From: Plantago major
Taxonomy: Eukaryota > Streptophyta > Magnoliopsida > Lamiales > Plantaginaceae
Assembly (NCBI GenBank): GCA_026545765.1
Contig: CM048842.1
Span: forward strand, 24,121,667-24,185,666
Direction of reading: 5' to 3'
Length of the DNA: 64,000 nucleotides
Shown: piece by piece, positions 11,197 to 23,263 of the stretch
Layout of the letters: every line of letters starts with the position of its first letter
Numbering within the stretch: the stretch's first letter is position 1
The notes under the pieces: generated by a model
The model's input: the letters and a program-made list of their open reading frames with translations, nothing else
Databases searched by the model: none
Told to the model about the DNA's origin: nothing
Made by a program: the position numbers and the translations under genes

Positions 11197-12661
11197 TGTT
11201 GGTCTAGATAACGACAAAGTAAAAGGCTGGGGGGGGGGGGGGTGAATAGTCTTTTCAAACTTTTGACGATAAAAAAGTTTCTCAGATATCTATTAAGGTA
11301 TCTGATACTTATATTCAGAGAGCGGAAGACTTCAGTGATAAGTGCATGTGCTCAGCAAGCTATAATGTGTGTAAATACTCAACAAGCAATAAATACGCAA
11401 TTAAGTAAAGTGCAGAAAGTAAATAACACAAAGCTTTATAGTGGTATCTGAGGGTGGCGTAATCCCTCAACTAATCCACTCACCCTTTCTCAGGACTTGA
11501 ATCCACTAAGATAAGATAATGAGTTCCACTTACAAAATCCTATCTCTTGATCCCTTCAAAACTACGTTTCCAACCAAGTGTTCCCCCAGAGTTGTTCCCT
11601 GATTTTCCCAACTAAGTACTTTCTCTACTCATTAACCTTTGAGCTATTCCTCAGCTTCCAAAGACAAGTACTTCCTATGCTCAACGCCTGTGTGGTGTTG
11701 TTTATTGTAGTTTGTCAGGTGAGCAGGCTCCTATAACTTATACAGTTATTTTAGAATGCTCTGTAGAAACAATCTTACTTAATACACTTTTCAATGTATG
11801 GTAAGTTGTTCTTTTACTGACCCAAGTCTTGATGTTGTTCAAGAGAATGAATCACTGATATGAGTCACAACTATATCTTCTATATTCAACTCCTTCACAA
11901 TATGCAATTCAGGTTAAGGATCAGGACACTTAGAACTTTCGTGCTACTTAGAATTCAAGAGCTTTAGTCTCAACAGTAAGCTAGAGAGTAAGTAGGCAGA
12001 AGGCTTGTATGCTTGAATGTATATCACAAGTGATGTTCAGTCTAAGGTGTGTTTCAAGCATTCTAAGTGGCGATATTTATAGTTGAAAATCATGCCGTTT
12101 GAATAGTATCCGTTAGGCTCAATGAAATTCAAACTATTGATATCTGAAGTTAGTACGACAGTGAGCTTTGTCTCTTTACAGAGATTTCCTCGTTTGCTCA
12201 GACATCTTTGTCAGCATAATTAATGCACTATACTAACTTTTTTCCTGTAGTGTCAACGGAACAATGCAAGCTTTCTGAGGATTTGCAAGTCCTTTCTCAG
12301 TGACCTATAGTGCATCAGAAAATTATTGAAATACTTGTCTTCCAAAGACACTTAATTTCTTCAAGGTATCTAAGCTAAGGTTTCTAAGGAGACACTTCTC
12401 CTTAGACTTCAGCAATCTTGTGCAGTCTTCTGATCTTCAACAAATGACTTCCTTCTGCTGGATGCTTGCTTCTTGGTCTTCTTCAAAGATATAAAAATTA
12501 CACTCAGAGACCGAACATCCTATACAAAATTTGCTAGACTAACATACTCAGTAAGCTTCCTCTTTTACAATGTTCAAGTGAACTAAGAGTACTAGTTACC
12601 TTTCTGAGCTAAGATAAGTCATTAGGGTTACTGATCAAAATCTAAATAGATATTCCTAACA
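11197..12661 (-). repeat. SIRE-like copy 2, 3' LTR (1465 bp)
   Basis: On the minus strand it starts TGTTAGGAATA and ends CCAACA; the plus strand reads TGTTGGTCTAG...TATTCCTAACA. A run of 14 G lies at 11229-11242. It is homologous to the plus-strand LTR at 60300-61745. The polypurine tract adjoins at 12662, so this is the 3' LTR. The left flank is CAAGG. Confidence 0.8.
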
Positions 12662-13025
12662 AATTTCCCCCTTTTTGATCAGTCACCTATGACTATCTAA
12701 AAACCTATCATAAAACTGGATGAGGAAACAATCCAACACTTAAACATTTCTTAAGATCTTTCATTTCTTTTTATTTAAGTGTAGAAAGTAAACATTAACC
12801 AAATCACAACGTGATCTTTACTGACAAGTTATCTTTTCATTGGATAGGTATCTGAGAGTATGTTCATCAGATAGAATTACAAGTGAGAGTACAGATAACT
12901 TTTACAAGATTAAGCAATAGATTACAATCAGCAAAAATAAAAAAAAATTACAAAACTAAGTAGAACAACAGGAAGTTCCAAGTTCCAAGTGAACATCCTA
13001 CTAGTTGGTCTTCAAGTATTCATCT
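12662..13025 (-). other. 3' noncoding region of SIRE-like copy 2
   Basis: Noncoding sequence between the third-ORF stop and the LTR. It begins (minus sense, at its LTR end) with the polypurine tract TGATCAAAAAGGGGGAAATT. It is similar to 3462-3834 and 59911-60299. Confidence 0.7.
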
Positions 13026-14670
13026 TCAGCTTTGAAAAACTCTATCACCATATCTCTTGACATCTTTTGAGTATTCAAGGATGTCTGTTCTGACTTTCAT
13101 TTCTTCATTCCTTGCTACCAGAGCATTCTCCTTGTAAGATTTGGTGGGTTGGTTTCTGATCATGATTTTGGTCCAAAGGTACTTGCCCCATTTCCAGACA
13201 TGTACCAGCTGCTCTTCAGTGGGCTTGTAATGACCATATATCTCTCTCAGATATTTCAGGTCTCCCAAGTATTGTTCCTTACTCATATAAATGACTGGTT
13301 CAACCTGCAACTTTGTTCTTGACCCAAATTCATCTTCAACAGTGTGCACATCCTCTGGTCTATGATAAGGGCATTCTACATATAGGTCTTTCTTTCTAGA
13401 TGTTTGTCTGACTTCTATTTCAAAGTCTAGCCACTTCTTCTCTATCTCTAGGTAGTAGCTCTGGTCTGCCTTTTCTCTATGCCATCATATGTCTGTAGAT
13501 GGGTACTGGTAGTCCTCCTTCATTGACTAGTAAATTCTTCAATTTCAGTATCCAGTAGCCATTCTTCTGATGAATGCACTGCCAAACAGTGGGATTAAGG
13601 TCATCAACCTTTGCATACTCAATCTGAGCGTCTTCAGGCTTTGGTGGTAGCACTCTACCAAACTTGATATCCCTTTCCCTCTTCCTCTTTTGTTTTGAGT
13701 TCAAGCCTTTCATAGATGGGTCTTCAGATGGGGTACCTTGCTGAATCGACTTGGTGTTTTCAGAAGGTTTCCTTGCTACTATAGGAATTGCAGCTATAGG
13801 TTTAGACATGCTGCTCAGATTCCTTTTCTTGTAAAGAGGATTTTTGTCAACATCTTCATCATCATCATCATCATCCTCTTGATGTATGACCATAAGTTGT
13901 TTGCAGCTATCATCACCTGTTTTCCTTCTCTTTTCAGAGATCTCTCATTCTTCTTCTTCAGAGTCTCTGTCTTGTCTTCTCCTTGAGCTCTTGGCAGATG
14001 TTGGAGGTTTCTAAGATCTTGCCCTAGATCTTGTAATCATCATCTGTAATTCTTGACTTGGGGTTTTGGTTTGGGCTTCTTCAGGATACATCTTTTCTTT
14101 GCCCTTACCTTGTACTCTCCTGGTACTTCCTTCCCCCTTAGTCATAGGAGACTGATCAAAACCACTTAGGATTCTGGCATAAGATTCTGATAGAGAGTCA
14201 AAATTCTTTTGTAGACGAATGTAAGCTTCAGTGAGTTGTTGCATCTCCTTTCTGAGATCTACATTTTGCTTTTCAATTCCAGTTTCCTTGTTTGTCAATA
14301 TTTGAAAACTTCAACAACCACTGATTGTATCTTTGGAGATGCATAGCTTGCATTGTCATAAGCAACCTGCATAGTTGTGTTGTCCAGATCCTTTACCATA
14401 CCAAGGTCTTTATGCTTGAGAACCGTTGAGGAGGTTCTTTTTGAAAGAAGTTCAACAAACTTGGTGGTACTGATTCAGTGACCTCCTTGTCTTGAGCTTC
14501 TAGTTCCTTCATAATCTTGATCAACGTCTTTGATCTATTCTCATAATCATTTGTGTTTACATTAGGAACTGTGCTGTAGATGTTGGGAGCTAGAATGTTT
14601 CTCTTGAGATGTGACACAAGAGTTTGTGGATTCTTAGCAGAAAATCCAGGATGGTCAGCATTTCCTAGCT
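13026..14670 (-). pseudogene. Additional 3' ORF of SIRE-like copy 2, C-terminal half
   Basis: Continuation of the ORF that starts at 49406; Athila element A separates the halves (TSD TAGCT at 14666-14670 and 47563-47567). Order on the minus strand: SHLKRNILAPNIYSTVPNV (14617); a predicted coiled coil with LRKEMQQLTEAYIRLQ and MTKGEGSTRR (14298-14011); an acidic run DDDDDDED; basic KQKRKRERD; then the conserved domain WQCIHQKNGYWILKLKNLL, NEGGLPVPIY (13620-13477), MSKEQYLGDLKYLREIYGHY and WKWGKYLWTK...PTKSY (13349-13026). Several frame breaks. Unknown function; the same domain occurs in the other two copies. Confidence 0.6.
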
Positions 14671-16053
14671 TGATGAGACGATAATTTAGAGTCTCATTTG
14701 GTCCTTTTTAGCGGTCTTTGTGAGTCTTTGTTTATAGTTTTCTAGTATTTTTTGTGCATTTTTATGCTTTGGTGTTGTTTTGCAGGAATTGATAGTTTCG
14801 AGCCAAAGATGAAAAGTTGAAGTTAACAAGGCTCGCCGCGGTGAGATTTTACGAGTGCAACAATCTTTTGGCAAAGGAGGCTTGCCACGGCGAAGTATTT
14901 TGCTCGCCGCGGCGAGATTTTATGAAGCTGGCATTGGAATTTCTAAAGAGGCTCGCCGCGGCGCAGTAATTTGCTCGCCGCGATGAGATTTTACGAGAGC
15001 CCCAATAAATCCATGGGGAGGAGCTCGCCGCGGCGAAGGAATTGATCCGCCGCGGTGAGATTTTGCGAATGAATCCCCTGTTTTCAAGAGCGAAGCTCGC
15101 CGCGGCGAAGTATTTTTCTCTCCAAGGCGAGATTAAGCGAGAAGGATATATATTTCGATAAAGAAGACTCGCCGCGGCGAGGCATTTTGCTCGCCGCGGC
15201 GAGATACGCAGACTAGATTTTTTATTCCTTATTATTTTGGGAATGAGGACAATTACTGGCATACTTTTCTTTGACCTAGTTCTTAGAAAAAAAGCTCCAT
15301 ATTGATACTTTGACATTGAGACATAATTGGAGCTTGATTTTCATCATTGTTGAAGGATTGATATCTAATTCCTAGTAATATTTGATAATTCTCCATCATT
15401 TATCTCTTCGATTCGTGTTGCTATTGTTTATTGATTTGTATGAGTTTGCGTGCAATTATCAATATGTCTATGTTTATCATATGCAATACTTCGAATTCTT
15501 TGATCTTTGCTTCTACTATGAGTAGCTAAACCTCTCCGAACATGGTAGCTATGTGACGGTTTTGCATATTCGCTTCTAGGGTTAGGATTCGTTCATATAG
15601 GTTCGTCAGTTCAAAATCTTCGTAAAAACTATCAATCCAATTCAGTAGTTCAAGATTTTCTAAATCGTTTTCGGTTAAGGATCGTGGATTGACGACCCAC
15701 AATTTCTCTAGTTCAAAACATTCAAATGACTATTGGTTGAGGTTGGATTGATCGATTTATGTACACCGACCGTGTGACAAATATGAATGATTGCCCTAGA
15801 ATGAATTAGCATAACCTGATCATTACTACTGTGTTCATCTTCTCTCATTGTTAAAAACCGTTATTTACTTTATCTTATTCTAGTTTTTAGAAACAACCAA
15901 CTTACAAATCAATTTGTTTTCACAAGTAACTGTTTGCTTTCAAACCGTTGTGGTAGCTTAATTGATTCCTTAGTGAACGATCATGTGGTTAGCATTGTCT
16001 GTCTATAACAACTGCTTACTACTTGTTTTCTATGTAATAATTTGAGCACATCA
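14671..16053 (+). repeat. 5' LTR of element A (1383 bp)
   Basis: Starts TGATGAGACGATAATTTAG, ends TTTGAGCACATCA. A terminal hairpin pairs ATGAGAC (14673-14679) with GTCTCAT (14691-14697). An array of about eleven CTCGCCGCGGCGAG-type palindromes spans 14830-15205, with TATATAT at 15147-15153 inside it. TGAGTAGCTAAAC is at 15519-15531 and the ATTGACGAC-loop hairpin is at 15681-15703, here with one stem mutation. Confidence 0.9.
14830..15205. repeat. Palindrome array in the 5' LTR of A
   Basis: About eleven variants of the perfect palindrome CTCGCCGCGGCGAG, often in pairs about 10 nt apart followed by GATTTTACGA. Exact units are at about 14909 and 15188. The array flanks the TATA-like TATATAT. 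Confidence 0.9.
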
Positions 16054-16057
16054 AATT

Positions 16058-16075
16058 TGGAGCCGTTGTCGGGGA
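16058..16075 (+). promoter_or_regulatory. Primer binding site of element A (tRNA-Asp type)
   Basis: TGGAGCCGTTGTCGGGGA lies 4 nt after the LTR end and differs by two bases from TGGCGCCGTTGCCGGGGA, the complement of the plant tRNA-Asp 3' end. Confidence 0.8.
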
Positions 16076-16244
16076 ATCAATTCCTACCGTAGCGCTGAGA
16101 GTCGTTGGTTACTTGAGGTGTGATTTCATTTTACTGGGACTAACAGAAACTAAACAACAGTTGAGTTCTTGTTATTCTGATCCAGGTATGTAGTTCTTTC
16201 CTGGTTACTACGCGCCCAACGCAGAGCTATTTGGACCAGCCATT
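16076..16244 (+). other. Leader of element A
   Basis: Noncoding sequence between primer site and first ORF remnant. No motif beyond the primer site was recognised. Confidence 0.6.
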
Positions 16245-16933
16245 GTGGAGACAGCGAGTAGTCTAGAGGTGCAATGGGGAGCTAGTGCATTCAGCGATAG
16301 TACTCTGCTAGCTTTGATTGACCATGATGAAAAATACATGAGTCTTGTGATGGAAGGGCAAGAAAGGACTAGCAAACAGATAGAGGGGATGGTAAGCGGG
16401 TCGAGGATGAGGAAACCGAGAAGGAGGAGGTTTAGGCAACCACATTACTCCGAAGTGGAAAGGTGATCCAACGGCCGGAACTAGAACCGCAAACACCAAC
16501 CCCGGATGCCCCAGTTGTCGACCTCACTGGGGAAGACCAACCTTCGACCGAAACAACCAACCCGCCGGTGAAATGCATAGAGGTTCTTCACAAATCCGAT
16601 AACCCTGACCGCCCACCTGGACCCCCAATCAGCAAAGAACTGCTATATCCAGGTAGAATCAAGAAACCCAAGGATGATAGCAAATTCAAAGCTATTCTGG
16701 CCATGCTCTTAAAGGTGAATGTCAACATGCCACTCCTTGATCTCATTGATAATGTCCCTTCCTACTCTAAGTTCTTCAAGGATCTCAATGCAAGCAAGAG
16801 GAAGTATTTGGCCAACGAAAAGCTAGTTCTACCAGAAACAGATAATTCAGTGGTTGGGTTACCAGTGAAACAACAAGATCCGAGGAGCTTTGTGATTGAT
16901 ATACAGATGGAGATTGGAAAGATAGCAAAATGA
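16245..16933 (+). pseudogene. Gag remnant and gag-protease linker of element A
   Basis: 16245-16466 encodes a short basic remnant (METASSLEVQW...RKPRRRRFRQP) in place of a normal gag; the retrotransposon gag domain and CCHC knuckle are absent. 16463-16933, in another frame, encodes the linker usual before the Athila protease: PGRIKKPKDDSKFKAILAML, PLLDLIDNVPSYSKFFKDLN and KQQDPRSFVIDIQM. Gag has therefore been mostly deleted, which alone would prevent particle formation. Confidence 0.6.
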
Positions 16934-17571
16934 ATGCTCAATCTAGGAGCCAGCATCAATCTTATCACCCATGTTCTTTACCAGGAGATGGGTTTGGGGG
17001 AACTGGCACCAGTAAACATGACCCTGCAACTAGCCGACAGGAGCATCAGGCGCCGCCTGGGAGTGATTCGTGTGCGCTGGTCAGAGTAGACACCTTCCTG
17101 GTTCCAGTAGATTTTGTGGTACAACCTCCCAGTGGAGCCGGCACTAGTAGTAAGGACCATGTGACCCTTTTGGGAAGACCCTTTATGGAAATAGTGAAGC
17201 TGCAGGTCGATGAAGCGGAAGGGAAGATTGCCATGGAAATTGGTGGCAACAAGATCAACAAGGATGCAACACGACCGGCAGGTAATTCTGACACCTACTC
17301 AGTGGAAGAATGTAATCTGATTTCTGAAGTAAATGCTGAGTTTGATGATATTATTGATGAATGTGTGCATGCTACTTACCTAGCTACATTAACTGATGAT
17401 AATCTAGAAGCAGCTTTAACTCTTATATCTGATGAGGATATGCTTTGTGAGGAGAGTAGTGAGATAGTCTGCATGCTTGACTCGGCTGAAGTCGACCCTG
17501 GTGAGGAAATCCACCCCCTTGGTGGAAACACTGGGGAAATCGCCCCCCCCCCCCCAAAACCCCGATCTTAA
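16934..17571 (+). pseudogene. Aspartic protease region of element A (frameshifted)
   Basis: After an in-frame TGA (16931-16933) the linker frame continues MLNLGASINLITHVLYQEMG and ADRSIRRRLGVI, then hits a TAG and shifts to the frame with VDTFLVPVDFVV and HVTLLGRPFMEIVKL. Athila proteases commonly have DLGAS at the active site; here the Asp is Asn (NLGAS). The acidic tail ends in a Pro-rich linker encoded by a 13-C run (17543-17555) that causes a frameshift. Confidence 0.7.
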
Positions 17572-18451
17572 GGAGCTCCCGTCCCATCTTAAATATGCTT
17601 TCCTAGGAGAAAATAAAACTAAACCTGTGATAATCTCTTCAAAATTGCAAAAGGCAGAAGAGGATAGGCTAGTAGAGCTATTGAGAGAAAACTCCGAAGC
17701 CAACCCCAGCGTAGGCTTAATCCTGTCATGCAAGATGTAGTTAAAACCGAGGTGCTTAAGCTGTTAGAACATGATATGATCTACCCTATACCTAACAGTA
17801 GATGGGTAAGCCCTGTGCATGTTGTCCCGAAAAAGTCTGGAGTAACTGTTGAGACCAATGAGAAAGGGATAGAGGTTCCTGTTAGGAAGACCACAGGGTG
17901 GTGTGTTTGCTTGATTACAGGAGATTGAATGTTGCTACTAAGAAGGACCACTTTCCCCTGCCATTTATTGATGAGATGCTAAACCGCCATGCGGGGCACG
18001 AGTTCTATTGTTTTTTGGATGGTCTTTAAGGTTTCTATCAGATTCCCATAGCACAGGAGGACCAAGAAAAGACCACCTTCACTTGCCCATATGGCACCTT
18101 CGCCTGTCGCAGGATGCCTTTTGGCTTATGCAATGCTCCGGCGACTTTCCAAAGGTGCATGCTCTCCATCTTCTCTGACATGCATGGTGCAGGATTTCAT
18201 TGACGTATTTATGGATGACTTCTCTCTTTTCGGTGACTCCTTCACCGACTGCCTTGGTAAGCTTGATAAAGTCTTGAAACGTTGCATAGAGTGTAATTTG
18301 ACCCTTAGTTGGGAAAAAAGTCACTTTATGGTGCGAGAGGGTATTGTTCTAGGGCATGTGGTTTCAGAGCGGGGGATTGAGGTAGATATTTCTAAACTTG
18401 ATGTTATAGTGAAACTTCCCCCACCCACTTCTGTGAAAGAGTTACAATCTT
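17556..18451 (+). pseudogene. Reverse transcriptase of element A, N-terminal part
   Basis: Encodes LKELPSHLKYAFLGEN, then a deletion joins SEA to RRLNPVMQDVV (the segment equal to B's IGWSISDIKGIDPSRC is missing near 17700). It continues with DMIYPIPNSRWVSPVHVVPKK, DYRxLN-type remnants, PFGLCNAPATFQRCMLSIF and the catalytic FMDDF (about 18208). Frame breaks lie near 17920 and 18180 and a TAA near 18029. The LINE inserted at 18452 within [12 protein letters not shown], and reading resumes at 23390 in the same frame. Confidence 0.85.
18439..18451 (+). repeat. LINE target-site duplication, left copy
   Basis: GAGTTACAATCTT, repeated exactly at 23377-23389 after the poly(A) tail. The 13-bp length fits target-primed reverse transcription. 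Confidence 0.95.
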
Positions 18452-18550
18452 AATTAAAAAGTGTCTTCTTTGAGAGAGAAAAAAAGAAAGCAGCGATTTT
18501 TCCTGGATCTCGAACTGCGGCGATTTTTCCTTGATTGAAAGATTGCAGGT
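18452..18550 (+). other. LINE 5' leader
   Basis: 99 bp before the ORF1 ATG at 18551. It contains a short repeat of GCGATTTTTCC. The element is full length or nearly so, since ORF1 is complete. Confidence 0.6.
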
Positions 18551-19921
18551 ATGAAGAAGGCGGCACGTGGTTGTCCAAAGAAGAAGGTGACCACGCCGTC
18601 CCAGACACGAAACAGACCGGCATCGAAGGAGGGTGGTGCGCAGGCTGTGGAGCAGACGGAGGTCGGAGGTTTGGAATTGGATTTAGGTCAGGTCAATGAG
18701 GCGGAAAAGGAGGCTGGAAGCACTACAATTCCGGCGATTGAAAACTCGATTCCGATAGAGACAAGATTACAAGCGAATCCAGAACCGACTGTGGTGACAA
18801 ATTCAACATCGCTGGATAAGCCAGAAAATATTGGAGTTGCTCAGGTAGCTGAATTAGATGGAACGGAAAAATCAGGGGAGAAAATGGCCAATTTATGGAC
18901 CGACATAATCAGAGGAAACAGAGAAACCTCTAGAGGATTGGCAATTGAATTTTCTGCACCTACACTAATCAATGGAGAAGTTGAGGTGGAAATAGAGGCA
19001 GCAGATGTTGAATCTGAAATCGAATTTTGGCAAACCTCGCTTATCATGTATAACCTGGGTGGGGAATTATCCATGAATGTTGTGAAACAATATATGATAA
19101 AATACTGGAATTTTGTGGCTTTACCGGAGATGTTTTACAACGATGAAGGATACTTCATTCTAAAATTCAAGAGCTTGGAAGATAGGACTGCGGTGATGAG
19201 CAAAGGTCCTTATACGATTTACAATATGACGATGTTCTTACGCGAATGGGTAACGGGTTTTTCCTTGAAAGACGATATGCTACGTGCTGTACCTATATGG
19301 GTTAAACTTCCACAATTACCATTACACCTATAGGGTTCGAAAAGCTTGGGGAAGATTGGAAGTGCTTTGGGCAAACCGTTGTTTACGGATGAATGTACCG
19401 CAGGTAAACTACGTGTTTCCTATGCAAGGATATTAGTGGAGGTGGATATCACTAAGAAATTACGAGACTTCATTATGATCAAAGATTTAAAGGAGAAGAT
19501 GATCAAACAACAGGTGGAATATGAATGGAAACCATTGTTCTGCGATAAATGCCAGAAGTTTGGACACATCTGCCAAAAACAAGCTCGTAAGGTGCCACCA
19601 CCACAACAAAAACAGGCTGCAAAGGAGTGGAGGATACAAGTTGATCATCGAATCACTACAAGTAATGCGCAGGGCAGCTCTTCAAACTCCGGACAAGTGG
19701 CAGGAACTAGCACAGGTGATAACAACTCGCAGCCAGTTAATGAAACACAGCAAGACGGATGGACTACAGTAGGGAAGTCACCCAGAGCACGTGATAAAGG
19801 CAAAGAACCTTGGGTTGCCTCGCCAAATCAAGCACAAGACAAGAATATACGAGATAGGAATGAATTTGAGTCTTTGAGGATTCTGGATGATCCTCCTATG
19901 ACTCCACATCCCATACCATGA
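18551..19921 (+). pseudogene. LINE ORF1 protein (DUF4283, zinc knuckle), one TAG stop
   Basis: 456 codons; the only lesion is TAG at 19331-19333. The product would bind element RNA in the retrotransposition particle. Domains: basic N-terminus (MKKAARGCPKKKV), a DUF4283 domain at about residues 135-260 (SLIMYNLGGELSMNVV, MFYNDEGYFILKF, KGPYTIYNMTMFL), then after the stop LGKIGSALGKPLF and a plant-type knuckle CDKCQKFGHIC (about residue 332), and a hydrophilic tail. By comparison with LPQLPLGLWG in LINE copy 1, the stop replaces a Trp codon (TGG to TAG). Its TGA stop overlaps the ORF2 ATG as ATGA (19918-19921). Confidence 0.9.
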
Positions 19922-22900
19922 TTATTTCATGGAACGTGAGGGGGTGTAACAATATAGCCAAAATTCGTGAGATAGGCTCCCGTCTCAATGGTCTGAACTT
20001 TGCAGTGGCTAGTGGAAACAAGAGTGAAGAAAGATAAATGCAAGAATATTCGAGGCAAACTTGGTAATCGATGGTGCTACTTAGACAACTATGACTTCCA
20101 TCCGAATGGAAGAATATGGATCCTATGGGACCCTAAGAAAGTTGACGTGAAACTTATTACTGGGAGTGCACAATTCTTACACTGCAAAGTGTATGACATG
20201 AAAGGTGACATGATAGCCTGGATGACCGCAATTTATGCCTTAAATCTACTTGAGGAGAGGCGCACACTGTGGAGAGAGATAGAAGGATTACGGCATCACA
20301 TTCAGGGGCCCTGGGTATTACTTGGGGACTTTAATAATGTTTTGATGGCACAGGATAGAATTGGTGGCTCCATAGTCCAACCGTATGAATATAATGATTT
20401 GGTGAACATGATGGATACAATCAGATTAAACGAGATGGATAGTATTGGTGATCACTTCACGTAGCACAATAAGCGCACACACGACCCTATTTACTCACGT
20501 ATTGATCGAGCTCTAGGTAATTTGTTGTGCTTTCAATCTTTTAGCCACATTCACGTGGAAGTTCTGGAACCAAGCATCTCGGACCATGCTATGCTTTTAC
20601 TACGAATGTGGACACCACCAATCCATACTCGGCCACAATTCCGCTTCATTAATGGTATTGAGACGCCTGATTTCTTCCACTAGGTACGGCAAAATTGGAA
20701 CACTCCAATGGAGGGCAGAGCAATGATGGTCATATGGCAAAAACTCCGTAGACTGCAGCCGACGATAAAGAAGATGCAGAGAGGATTTTCGGGTATAAAG
20801 GACAAACTCCAGGATGCCCGTAAACGCCTAACTGTGGCCCAGCATAATCTTATAGCTGATCGGATGAACTGTACACTAATTGATCGAGTAAAAGAGTATA
20901 CAAGCGAGGTTCTCAACTGGAATGAAATTGATGAGAAAATTACACAAAAAAAATCAAAGATTGATTGGTTGCGGCTCGGAGATGGCAACAATGCGTATTT
21001 CCACGCATCTTTAAAAGCAAAGAATCGGCACCTTGGGATTAGAGAATTGATACGGCAGGATGGAAGCACAGACACAGCCCAAACTGACCTCGAACAGGAA
21101 GTCATTGAATTCTACCGACAGCTAGTTGGCATCAATGCCCAGCGACTGCGAGGACTGGATTTGCGAGTACTACGAGAGGGCCCACAAGTACCACACGATC
21201 AGGTTGTTGCCCTTATATCCCCGGTTACACAGATGGAAATTATTAATGCTCTAAAAGATATCGGAGATCTAAAGGCCCCTGGAATCGATGGGTATAATGC
21301 AAAATTTTTCAAAGCGGCATGGAGCATTGTGGGTGAAGACACGATAAATGTTGTATAGGAATTCTTCTGCTACAATAGGATGTATTTGGCGGTGAATTGT
21401 TGTATTGTCACTCTAATCCCAAAGATCGATAATGCGGAACTGGTTAAGGACTTCCGGCCTATATCCTGCTGCATTACAATCTACAAGATTATATCCAAGA
21501 TACTGACCAATCGGTTGAGTAAAGTACTATATAATGTGGTAAATGAGAGTCAAGCAGCGTTTGTTCCAGGACAACATATACAAAACCACATACTACTAGC
21601 ATATGAATTAATCAAGGGCTATAATCGGAGGGCAGGTACCCCTAGATGTATGCTTCAAATGGACTTACAGAAGGCTTATGATACTGTCGAATGGTCAGCT
21701 TTAGAGGGCATACTTCAGGAATTAGGATTCCCTCAGCAATTTATTGGATGGATTATGACCCGTGTTACGACGGTATCTTACAGATATATAGTGAATGGAA
21801 AACCCACCTAGCTTCTCAAGGCACGACGAGGACTAAGGCAGGGTGATCCACTATCCCCACTCCTTTTTGTCCTAGTGATGGAATACATGTACAGATTAAT
21901 GCAGGGATTAAAGAGGATACCGGATTTTAATTTCCATGCAAAATGCGAGAAGCTAAACATTGTCAATCTTAGCTTTTCTGATGACCTATTATTATTCTCT
22001 AGAGGTGATGTGAGATCTGTTGAATTGTTAATGACAACTTTTGACTCTTTCTCAAAAGCTACAGGACTTAGTGTTAATCCAGCAAAGTGCCAGGTTTACT
22101 TTGGCGCAGTAGATGATGATACGAAGGCTACCATCCGGCAGATCACTAGTTTCGGGGAAGGTGTTTTACCGTTTCGATATCTAGGCGTTCCCCTAACTAG
22201 TAAGAAGCTCACTGTTGTACAATGTCAACCCCTCATTGACAAGATAGTGGCTCGGATACGACATTGGAGTGCTAAACTGCTCAGTTATGGTGGTGGTGTG
22301 CAACTGATTAAAAGTGTACTATTTGCAGTCACAAATTACTGGCTCCAATGCTTTCCACTGCCGAAATGTGTGCTAAAGGCTATTGAGTCGATTTGCCGGT
22401 CCTTCCTATGGTCTAATAGCGAATCGGTTACCAGAAAATCCCCGGTGGCATGGGAGAAGATTTGCATGGAAAAGAAACATGGAGGCTTACAGATAATTGA
22501 TTTACAGGTATGGAATAAGGCTTGTTTAATCAAATTGTTATGGAATCTATGTGGAAAGCAGGACAGTTTATGGGTTCGATGGATTCACGCGTATTATATG
22601 AAAGAGGACCTAATTCTTGTACAAGACATCCCACCACGCAGCTCATGGATTATGAAGGGTATCCTAAAGTGTAGAAGTCTAATACAAAATAATATCGCAT
22701 GGGACCATATGCGACTTCTACCAAAATACAAGACGAGCCTGATGTACACTGCTCTCAAAGGTGCTCACCCTGAAGTAGATTGGAAGCGGCTCATGTTTGG
22801 AACCATTGCTAGACCACGAGCTAGGATGATTACATGGCTGGCATGCCACGGCATACTGGCAATGAAGGAAAGATTATATCGATTTGGCCTCCTGGATACG

Positions 22901-23263
22901 ACAACATGCGGATTTTGCTCCCAAACAGAGACACTGGAACACTTACTGTTTGAGTGTGTCACTACTTGTGGCATTTGGCAGAAAGTCTTGGATTGGCTTC
23001 GAATCCAACATACACCTGGTACGTGGTCAGCCAAGTTGCGATGGATAATTAGTTCTAGTAAGGGTAAGAATTGGCGTAGTTAGATACTTAAGGTGGCCTT
23101 CCTGGAAACAATTTATGAGGTGTGGAAGCATAGAAATAACTTATGTTTGGGCAAAGATGATACACATTTTTCTATAGCACAACAAATCATTGATGTCGTG
23201 ATTTATAGGACTTGGAGAGTACCAAAGCTTAGACCCCATGTAGGGCGTTTAATGCTGAACTAA
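19918..23263 (+). pseudogene. LINE ORF2: endonuclease, reverse transcriptase and zf-RVT
   Basis: Starts MIISWNVRG at 19918. One frameshift near 20000, then a single frame to TAA at 23261, broken by TAG at 20462, 20681, 21356, 21809 and 23081. The APE endonuclease keeps VETRVKK, GDFNNVLM and SDHAML. The reverse transcriptase (about 21250-22200) has LKAPGIDGYNAKFF, FRPISCC, QMDLQKAYDTVEW, RRGLRQGDPLSPLLF and the catalytic SFSDDLLLF (SDD in place of the usual ADD). The C-terminus has a zf-RVT domain with WLACHGILAMKERLYRFG and CGFCSQTETLEHLLFEC. Apart from the stops it is well preserved, so the insertion is fairly young. Confidence 0.9.

Noticed and set aside
14849..15316. 155-codon minus frame rich in ISPRRA/AAAS repeats (also 37671-38072)
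   Set aside because: It is a translation of the palindrome array in A's LTR; the repeat period explains the peptide repeats.
18551..23263. TAG read as sense codon in the LINE
   Set aside because: Plant nuclear code uses TAG as stop and other elements here also have TAA and TGA lesions; mutation bias is simpler.
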